A DNA stretch of 64,000 nucleotides from contig CM056740.1 of assembly GCA_029844215.1 (NCBI GenBank), forward strand, positions 24,161,873 through 24,225,872. The letters are read 5' to 3'. A program made the position numbers and the translations under genes. This document shows, one piece after another, positions 55,489 through 64,000 of this stretch. The first letter of the stretch is position 1, and the number at the start of each line of letters is the position of its first letter. The notes under the pieces were generated by a model, which worked only from the letters and a program-made list of their open reading frames with translations, ran no database searches and was not told the DNA's origin. The stretch comes from Przewalskia tangutica (taxonomy: Eukaryota; Streptophyta; Magnoliopsida; Solanales; Solanaceae).

Positions 55489-58400
55489 TGTCACGACCAA
55501 CCGGCCCGTGGATCGTGCCTTACCGGGCACCCTAGTGACACAACATCGAGTAATCACGAACATAAAACCACAACATGAGATAAATGAAAAATATAAAACA
55601 ATAATCAGAAAACTTGCCTTTGGCATATATATAACCATCAACTCTTTTACAAATGAACTTAATCCTTTTTACCAACCCCCGCCACAACAAGATTACGGAC
55701 CTCAAGAATGATACGACACAATGGCGGACAGGCCCCGCCAAACTCCTTAATGTAAACACTTAATACGAAAGGGTAATATACCAGTGATAAGCCTCCGGAG
55801 AAACGGAGCTTCCCAAACGCTGAACTGTGACCCTGAGAGCTAGGATCAACGACCGATGTACCTCTACCTGCGGCATGAACGCAGCCCCCCGAAGGAGGTC
55901 AGTACAACAGTGCAGTATGTGAAACTAAAAATAAATCAGTAAATGAAATCATAGTAGTCTATACAAAGCGAGGCATGTATGATAACCAAACTACGATTCA
56001 CCATAAATAGCGATCATGTCAAGTCGGGACTCACGCCTCAAGTCATCACTCGATTTAACAATGGGTCTCACGCCACAACATCAATCGTGCCGTGGAATAC
56101 CTTCCTCACCGCCGCTTTATGATATACAAGCACCAAGGAATACACATGAACACGAGTCCCACCTGTGTCCTAATAAAACTGCATGCAGGTAAATGCGAAG
56201 GCATAGCCGACTACTAACACCACAGCACCAACAAGGTCATAAGCGTATCATAAGATCTGTCTGGCCGTCACATGATCAAAGCCGCCACTTGCGCGCAGCA
56301 CCTAATGCGGCGTCTAGTCACGGAACTTCCGCGACTCGCGTAGGCCAATCTCATCGCCCGCATGAGGTATTCCCGCGTCGAGGGTAGCTACTCCGGCGTA
56401 AATCGCCCCGACTTCGCATCGCATGGCCACGGACGCATGCCCATAAAGGGCGACACTAACACGGAACTCGTAGCTCGCGATAGCCCGGGACTGCGAGGTA
56501 TTCTCGAATCATAGGTCCATCGACCGCTGAGTCTACCCCGCGTCGGAGGACTTAACCCGGAATCATCTCAAGAGATGAATGCCACCATACTATCATAACG
56601 ACTGATAGTTAATAAGCACAATCAAGGGAAACCCCTTTACACAAACATCACAAGATACTAACACACGTAGCATCCTAACACGTTTACTTATCAAAGCAAC
56701 AAGAAAGTATTACAAGGTTATCACAAACCAATACCATCAAGTTATTCACACAAGGTACTTTCTACTAACAAGTTCGGGTATCTATCCCCAAAGTACTTCA
56801 CACATTAAAATCTTAAAAAGATCATTTCTTTTCACATAAGTCACACAATACCCGTAGTATAAAATAGAGTGACTGTCCTTTTAAGAAACCCAAAACTCTT
56901 ACCTTTGTAAAATCAAGTAACAACATTATTTTCCAAACGTCCAAGTTTGCCTAATTTCAAAAGTTCACGTTTCTTATTTTTGAAAGGTTCCGTAGTTCAT
57001 AGTCTTATTCATTTAAGAATATAATTCTCTTTTAAACAATCTGAGAAATATAAGCCTTATGTGTGAGTAGGATATTCTTGTTTATAACAATCTTATTACA
57101 GCAGCCATGATCTAGGAAATATCATTTTGTCTCATCTTAGCTTCTATGCAGATGGAAGTTTCTACTGGTTTTCATAATACTTAATTATTCAAAACATTTC
57201 CTTTTATTAACGCTGCAGTGGTTTGTCGATACACATTCTGATTTCCGAAATCAGTAAAGCATTCTTAAGCCGTTATACCTAACTTCCCATAAAGCTAGTA
57301 TAACTCTTAAGTTTTCAAACACCAAGTATTACTTCTCCTTTCAAAATGATTCAAAAATCTTTTGAAAATACTTCAAGTTCTTTCTTATCATATAACAAGC
57401 CAGTTATAGTTCAAATCAGTTACCTTTTAAAAACCACATGTATTTTCTTACTAACATAAAGCTGTTATAACCAACTTCCCGTAAAGCCGTTATAACACTT
57501 TATGTTTTAAACCACTCAAACACATTTAGCACATGTACGTCTACCGTACTACATAGTTTACACATATCATGCTAGAGAGATAGGAAGAGGTTCACATACC
57601 TCGCGACGAGTATCGACTCATAGCAAAACGCTCCAAGTACTTCCAAACGTCGGCTACCCCTTAAGCCACGTAGATCGCGCCACACGTAGTACATCCACCT
57701 ATAAGGCCACAAGGCGCTTATTAACATTTAGGTCTCATCGTAGAACTTCTACAGAAAATTCGGCAGCACTTCCCCCCCCCGCAACAGCGTAAATCTCCTC
57801 CTCTATCGAGGCCGGCTACCAAGCCAACCAGGGGGGGGTTATACATCTAACCCTAACGGGTACAATTCTACTCCACGGTACTACTACACAAGTCTACTGT
57901 AATACAGTCCTATGTAATTACAGTTCAGTACTATATATAGTATACTTCAACTATATACTCCTACAACATGTAATATCCAATTACAATAGGGGGACAAGAT
58001 AATTACCTCGATAAGCCCATAATTATCCAAGTATAAAGTCGATCCTGGGCAATCGTTTAGCTCCAACTCCGAGCGCTCCAACCCGCTCTAAACCACCCTT
58101 AGAAGTTCTAACCAACTTCTACACAATACTCCAACGGACTATGGAGATTTTCCTAGGGTTTCGGTTTTGTGACTGACGGGAAGTATAATAGTATTTCTGG
58201 GCTTTTCGTAAAGGTATAACCTTAGAATACAACAAGGTATAAGGCTAAGGTAATTTGGGCATTATAACAATACTTGGAGAGTATTTCTATACCACAAAGG
58301 GGGGTATTATACGAAAGCAACTAGGCTAGGGGGGGGGTACCCCACGGCTAGCACCTCAAGGAGGTGTACCTCGGCCAAGACACCACACTAAGGGGGAAGG

Positions 58401-59138
58401 AAGAAGCTTTCAAGACTTAGGCAATTGTGAATGAATTAGTCTTCCAAGGGAGGGGTATTTATAGGTCAAGTGAAAGCCAACCAATGGCCAAGATTACACC
58501 AAGTGTTAGGCAAGTGTAGGGCCAAGATTCACCCATGTGTACCTAGCCAACTTGCACACAAAATATCTACCAAAAATATCTCCCACTTGCCTTCCCAATC
58601 GTCCACGTACGCCCACTTTGCCCACCAACGAGAGGTGCGCGCCGCCTCTCGTTGGTCCAAAATGTTCCGTCTCTCGTAAAAATCCGCAAAAATACTAAAT
58701 GACATAGCCGGAAATTCCCTACGAAAGTCGTGAAAGCGTTTAAAAACGACTCTAACCGTGTTGTGCACAAACATATTTCGCCCAAAGGTGCCACGTGGGG
58801 TGACACGTGTCGCCCGATTAAATCAAAATATTTCGTCTTCCGAAAATATCCAAAACGGCCAAAATCTCAAAATCAAAGCGGGCCCCACAAAACCGTAAAT
58901 TTCTCCCGTGGGCCCCACGTGACCATTTTCGAAAATAAAATTCCATAATTCTCTAATATTCCAGGAAGTCCGAATACCAAATCTGGGAATCCAATTCCCA
59001 TAAACGAACCTTTTTCCTTCACAAAAACCGGAAACTTTTCCGTGGAAAAAAATCGCCTCTTTCTTCCTTTCCAATCTTTCTGTCGTATTCTCGTACGTAC
59101 GTCCTCGCATACATACCCTGGAACTACGGGGTATAACA
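55489..59138 (-). mobile_element. Element F 5' LTR (antisense)
   Basis: 3650 bases, from TGTCACGACCAACCGG to CTACGGGGTATAACA on the plus strand. It is closely similar to the left LTR. TATA at 58455-58464 and palindrome at 58797-58815 would drive the element RNA leftward. Confidence 0.9.
58455..58464 (-). promoter_or_regulatory. Putative TATA box, F 5' LTR
   Basis: GTATTTATAG on the plus strand. Confidence 0.5.
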
Positions 59139-59143
59139 ATTAC
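59139..59143 (+). other. Target-site duplication of F, right
   Basis: ATTAC, matching 49663-49667. Confidence 0.9.
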
Positions 59144-59474
59144 GTTATTAAATGATTAAGACTATGAACTATGAAATCTTTCGAAAATAAGAGACGTGAT
59201 ATTTGAAATTAGGCAAACTTGAACTTTGGAAAAGAATGTTGTAACTTGATTTTAAAAAGGAGAAGTGTTTTGGTTTAAAAAGGAAAGTATGGAAGTTGGT
59301 TACTTAAAAAGGATAGTCACTCTATTTTTATAATACGGGCATCGGGTGACCTTTGTAAAAGAAATGGATCTTTTAAAAAGAATTTAACGTACGTAGTACT
59401 GTTGTGGGCAGTGTTTGTAAAAAGGATTAAACTGTTCGGTTTGAAAGATTTGTATATATATTTTATTGGAAGGT
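59144..59474 (+). mobile_element. Element E 3' LTR, part 3
   Basis: Continues 'GTTATTAAATGATTAAGACT' as at 36714 onward and includes the same internal deletion ('GTAGTACTGTTGTGGGCAG'). It stops at TTGGAAGGT where element G starts. The last 140 bases or so of the LTR (GACCGTTTTGG...GTGACA) should lie beyond the window, to the right of G. Confidence 0.85.
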
Positions 59475-59690
59475 TGTTATACCCCGTATTTCCCGAGTAT
59501 GTACGTAAGGACGTACGTAGAAAATTTGAACTTGAGAATTAGGCTTGGCCGAAATTAATTTTGTTCACAACACCCGGTTAGAGTCGTTTTTCGACGAAAC
59601 GTTTTCACAACTTTCGTAGGGGAATTTCCGGCTATATCATTTTTAATTTTTGCGGATTTTTCCGAGAGACGAAACATTTTGGACCAACAA

Positions 59691-59712
59691 GAGGGCGACA
59701 CTTGTCACCCTC
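59691..59712. promoter_or_regulatory. U3 palindrome (element G)
   Basis: GAGGGCGACA-CT-TGTCACCCTC. Confidence 0.6.
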
Positions 59713-59884
59713 TCATTGGAACACCTTGGGCGGTAAAGGGAGGTTGGCCGAATGGCCATTGGTTGGTCAAGGGGTTGGTAGGATATTTTGGTGGTAGATG
59801 GATAAGGTGCACTTGGCAAGATCTTGGCCCTACACTTGCTATGCACTTGGCTAGATCTTGGCCATTGGTTGGCCTTCACTTGAC

Positions 59885-59894
59885 CTATAAATAC
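59885..59894 (+). promoter_or_regulatory. Putative TATA box of element G
   Basis: CTATAAATAC followed by CCACCCC. Confidence 0.5.
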
Positions 59895-62800
59895 CCACCC
59901 CTTTGAAGACTAATTCATCCACAAATTGCCTAAGTCTTGAAAGCTTCTTCCTTCCCTTAGTGTAGTGTCTTGGCCGAGAGCCCTCTCTCCCCTTGGCCGA
60001 GAGTCCCCTAGTGGGGTAGGCCGAGGTAGACACCCCCTCCTTGGGTGCTAGCCGTGGGGTACCCACAGCCTAGTTATTTTCGTATAATACCCCCTCTTGG
60101 TAGAAATACTCTCAAAAGTATTGTTATAATGCCCAAATTACCTTAGCCGATACCTTGTAGTATTCTAAGGTTATACTTATCTGAAAAGCCCGAAATACTA
60201 TTATACTTCCTTCACACAAAACCGAAACCCTAAGGAAATTCTCCATAGTTAGTTGGAGTATTAAGTAGAAGTTGGTTAGAACTTCTAAGGGTTGTTTGGA
60301 GCGGCCTGAGCGCACGGAGTGAGCTAAACCTTTCTCGGGATCGACATTTAAACTCGGATAATTATGGGCTTATCGAGGTAAATATCTTGTCCTCTATTGT
60401 AATTGGAAATTACATGTTGTTAGACTATATAGTTGAAGTATACTATATATAGAATCGAACGTTGTTATCGCAATGTCTTTTGACTTAAGCTGAATAATAA
60501 GAAACCTTTTCGAAAGAAGAGTCTTGAATCAGTATTTACATAGGAATGTATTACGAGACTTGTGTAACTTTTACGTGAGGTAGAATTGTGCACGTCCGGT
60601 TAGATGTATGAACCCCTGGTTGGCTTGATGGCCACCCGATAGAGAGAGAGATTTACGCCATGCGGGGGAGTCTTTGCCGAATTTTCTCGTAGAATGTTCT
60701 ACGAAGGGATCTAAATGTTAATAAGCGCTTGTGGCCTTATAGGTTGAAGTACTACGTGTGGCGCGATCTACTTGGCTTATGAAGTAGCGGCGGTTGGAAG
60801 TACTTGGGCGTTTTGCTATTAGTCGATACTGCCGCGAGGTATGTGAACCTCTTCCTATCTCTTCTAGCATGATATGTGTGAACTATGTAGTGCGGTAGAC
60901 GTCATGTGCTAAATGTATTTGATTGGTTTAAAACATAAAGTGTTATAACGGCTTTATGGGAAGTTGGTTATAACAGCTTTATGTTGGTAAGAAAATACTT
61001 GTGGTTTTTAAAAGGTAACTGATCTGAACTATAACTGGCTTGTTATGTGTTAATAAAGAACTTGAAGTATTTCAAAAGATTTTTGAATCATTTCGAAAGA
61101 AGAAGTAATACTTGGTTTTTGAAAACTTAAGAGTTATACTAGCTTTATGGGAAGTTAGGTAATAACGCTTAAGAATGTTTTCTTGATTTGAAATCGAATG
61201 TGTATCGACAAACCAACTGCGGCGTTAATAAAAGGAAATGTTTTGTGATTTAGTATTATTAAAATCAGTAGAAACTTCCATTTGCATAGAAGCTAAGATG
61301 AGACAAAATGATGTTTCCTAGATCATGGCTGCTGTAATAAGATTGCTATAAACAAAAATATCCTACTCACATATAAGACTTATGTTTCTCAGATAGTTTA
61401 AAGGAGAATTGTATTCTTAAATGAATAAGACTATGAACTACGAAACCTTTCTAAAATAAGAAACGTGAACATTTGAAATTAGGCAAACTTGGACGTTTGG
61501 ATAATAATGTTGTTACTTGATTTTACAAAGATAAGTGTTTTGATTCACTTCAAAAGATAATCACTCTATTTTCATATACTACGGGTATTGTGTGACTTTT
61601 GTGAAAGTAACGTATCTTTTAAAAAAGGTTAATGTATGAAGTACTTTGGGGATAGAAACCCGAACATGTTGACATATAGTAGAAAGTACCTTGTGTGTAT
61701 AACTTGATTGTGTTGGTTTGTGATAGCCTTTTAATACCTTCGTGATGCTTTGATAAGTAATCATATTAGGATGCTACGTGTGTTAGTATTACGTGACGTT
61801 GGTGTAAAGGGGTTTTCCTCGATTGTGCTTATGTTGTTTAAACGATAAACCGTTATGTTGGTATTATACCACTCACCGTGTTTCCGGTTAAGCCCTCCGA
61901 CGCGGGTAGACTCGGCGATGCAGGACCGTGATTTGAGAATACCTCATGCGGGTCCTGGGGCCTATGCGAGCTACGAGAGTTCCGAGTTAGTGTGCGCCTT
62001 TATGGTCATGCGGTCTATGTGCCATGCGGATCGCGAGTCCAGGCGATGCCGGAGTAGCTACTCGATGCGGGTTATACCTCATGCGGGCCTATGACCGCCT
62101 ATGCGGAGTCGGGGAGTTCGAGGCTAGACGCGCACATTTGATATTGCGGGCGGCGACCGGCTTTGATCATGTGACGGCTGCAGACAAATATCATGTTACA
62201 TTTTATGACCTTGTTAGTACCGCTGGTGTTAGTAGTCGGCTATGCCTTCGCATTTACCCCGCATCGCTTTAATTGGACACAGTGGGACTTGTTGTTCATA
62301 TGTATTCCTTGGTGCTTTTCTATCATTGATCACGGCGGTGAGGAAGGTATTCCGCGCATGATTGATGTCGTGGGCGAGACCCATTGTTATATTGGAGTGA
62401 TGACTTCGGCGTGAGTCCACGACTTGATATGACCGCTTATTTGTGGAATCGTAGTTTGGTTATCATACATGTCTCCCGCTTTATATAGACTACTATGATT
62501 TCATTTACTGATTTTCAGCCACATACTCTGCACTGTTGTCTTGACCTCTTCGGGCTGCGTTCATGCCGCAGTAAAGGTACACCGCCGTTGATCCTCGCTC
62601 TTGGGTCACGATTCGGCGTTGGGAAAGCTCCGTTTCTCGAGGCTTATCTGGTCTAGTCCACATCGTTGTAGGTATTTACATTCGTGGTATGGCGGCCCTG
62701 TCCCGCCATTGTTGTCATATCATTTCTTAGGTCCATGTAGTACTGTGGCGAGTTTGTAAAAAGGATTAAACTGCTCATTTGTAAGAGTTGTTATTTATAT

Positions 62801-62942
62801 ATATGCCAAAGGCAAGTTTTCTCAGACATTGTTTTGTACTTCATTTGTTTCATGTATGTGTTTTATGTTCACTGATTACTCGATGTTGTATCACTAGGGT
62901 GCCCGGTAGGCACGATCCACGCCCGTTCGGTCGTGACAAAAG

Positions 62943-62954
62943 TGGTATCGAGCG
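62943..62954 (+). other. PBS of element G (degenerate)
   Basis: TGGTATCGAGCG in place of TGGTATCAGAGCAG; both CAG-type sites read CG. The leader after it is normal. Confidence 0.75.
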
Positions 62955-62999
62955 ATTAATCCTCGGAAAGTGTCTACAGACCGTATCCAGTAGAGTCTT

Positions 63000-63033
63000 G
63001 ATTATCGGTGTGTTGTGCACCACACCAATAATC
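63000..63033 (+). promoter_or_regulatory. Leader hairpin with palindromic loop (element G)
   Basis: Stems GATTAT/ATAATC and GGTGTG/CACACC, loop TTGTGCAC. Identical to element F. Confidence 0.6.
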
Positions 63034-63144
63034 AGGAGGCTATAGGATATTTAGGATTGGTTTCTATTTCTTCTCACTCTGAGATCGTGCCTTAGAGCTG
63101 TGTTGTAAGTTGAACCCTCTAACGTATTTCTTTCCCTTACCGTT

Positions 63145-63960
63145 ATGCCTCCGCGTAGGGCAACCCGGGCCCAGGAGGCGCGCAAGGCGGAGCCGCGAGT
63201 AAGTACAGAGGGTTACGTGGGCACAGCCCATTATCACCTTAGGTGGTGCTTCATTCGGGAGTTCTCGCGACGCCACCACCAAGAGAGTTTAGCACTGGCG
63301 GCGGCTCCTCTGCGCCATGATATTTGAACCTTCGCCCACGGCGAACAGAGAATATAGATTTCAAGGAGGCGACCCTGTTACTAACTATGGATTTGACTAC
63401 CAGAGAGTATACCGATGTACCGCGAGTCTTGATGACTATCTAAGAGAGGTTGTGCGAGTAATTCTTGATTGGCTTGAGCATGGCACGTATGCGGGCTTAT
63501 GCGCGGCAGCCGAAAACATAGAGATCGGCGGGTTAACGGCGACGCGAAGAGGGCGAGCAGAAGGTCCTTTAGTAACTTTTGAGGCGAGTCGCCTCACCAA
63601 AGAGATTAGATTATGCACATCCACCGCAGTAAAGGTCCTCCACGAGGTTCGGGGCGTTCGAGGTACGCAGGAGTTGGTCGAGCTCGAGCTTCCGTTCACG
63701 ATCCACGGCGTTCCACCATCCGATTCGCTTTTTCGGTGTCACAGATGTGGCGGCGTCATCTCGAGGAATGTCGTCTTTTAGTTGGTACTTGTTGTACCTA
63801 TGACCGCCGTGGTGCGATGTCGAAAGAGTGTCCTTGCGGAAGGACTTAGCCTTCGTGATCGGTGGGTAGTTTGTCATCTTCCTTAGCTATCGCCTACGGG
63901 CGAGTTTGATTAGAACGACTAAGGAGTGAAGCGATGATATAGATATATCCTTAACCCTCT
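63145..63960 (+). pseudogene. gag: Broken short gag of element G
   Basis: It starts at the ATG of 'MPPRRATRAQEARKAEPRV' (63145). The 5' part is open for 60 codons. A second frame (63317-63781, 154 codons, the longest gag-related frame here) reads 'SLDDYLREVVRVILDWLEHG' and 'GPLVTFEASRLTKE', and ends at a zinc-knuckle remnant 'FRCHRCGGVISRN'. A further knuckle ('GTCCTYDRRGAMSKECP') follows in another frame near 63785-63838. The capsid core of C and E is not visible, so this is a shorter Gag variant shared with F. The region after 63840 is non-coding up to the window end. The rest of the element is outside. Confidence 0.65.
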
Positions 63961-64000
63961 GAGATGCTGTATGTGTGTTAAGGTGAGTATACCTTAAGTG

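Larger units (their letters stand above)
49668..59138 (-). mobile_element. Element F: complete antisense gag-only retrotransposon
   Basis: A 9.5-kb element in reverse orientation with LTRs 49668-53312 (3') and 55489-59138 (5'), internal region 53313-55488 (2.2 kb), PPT, degenerate PBS and perfect ATTAC duplications. The internal region has a short degraded gag, the leader hairpin and the conserved non-coding block but no pol. Its gag is of the same variant as element G's. The LTRs are closely similar. Confidence 0.9.
59475..62938 (+). mobile_element. Element G 5' LTR (type A)
   Basis: 3464 bases, TGTTATACCCCGTATTTCCC...GGTCGTGACA, followed by a degenerate PBS and gag. It is related to element F's LTRs (same U3 and the same middle). 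Palindrome at 59691-59712, TATA at 59885-59894, GC-rich module at 61900-62130. The 5 bases before it are AAGGT. Confidence 0.85.

Overview
The window looks like plant nuclear heterochromatin. It is built almost wholly from nested, mostly non-autonomous Ty3/gypsy LTR retrotransposons. I find no intact gene, no host-gene exon, no tRNA or rRNA gene and no CRISPR array. The evidence for a plant is a primer-binding site matching initiator tRNA-Met (TGGTATCAGAGC) directly after each LTR, very long LTRs (2.4-3.6 kb) with TG...CA ends, 5-bp target duplications, a purine-rich PPT just before each 3' LTR, and a chromovirus-type pol relic (RT, RNase H, integrase, chromodomain) of Tekay/Del type. An asterid eudicot is plausible, but I cannot name the family or species.

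Two LTR types occur. Type A begins TGTTATACCCCGTA and type B begins TGTTACACCCCGAAACT. They share their 3' ends (GGTGCCC...GTGACA), their leader and their PPT neighbourhood, so they are related lineages.

Layout. 1-1579: type A LTR fragment. 1580-6830: type A 5' LTR, PBS, broken gag and a conserved non-coding block. 6831-7030: unassigned. 7031-9849: antisense type A LTR fragment. 9850-14927: 3' end of a type B element, its LTR, and a partial second type B LTR. 14928-23913: element C, an antisense gag-only element inserted in that second LTR. 23914-25367: rest of the type B LTR, PBS and a gag fragment. 25368-27430: type A LTR fragment. 27431-30309: the only pol relic. 30310-34555: two type A LTR sequences head to head as a large inverted repeat. 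34556-34738: type B LTR scrap. 34758 to past 59474: element E (gag only), whose 3' LTR is split by three insertions: element D (40286-48667, type B, no gag or pol, duplication CTCTT), element F (49668-59138, antisense, gag only, duplication ATTAC) and element G (59475 to the window end).

C, E, F and probably the first element carry a degraded gag followed by a shared non-coding block where pol should be; D has that block and no recognisable gag. They would depend on a pol-bearing relative for reverse transcription and integration; 27431-30130 is the dead remnant of such a pol. The most interesting signal is a 34-nt hairpin in every leader, 45-46 nt past the PBS. Its loop ends in a self-complementary hexamer (GTGCAC, or GCGCGC in one copy) and its stem shows compensatory changes. 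It looks like a retroviral-type dimerisation (kissing-loop) signal.

Reading frames are broken by many 1-3 base differences that cluster at CAG/CTG sites, so part of the apparent decay may be consensus error rather than biology.
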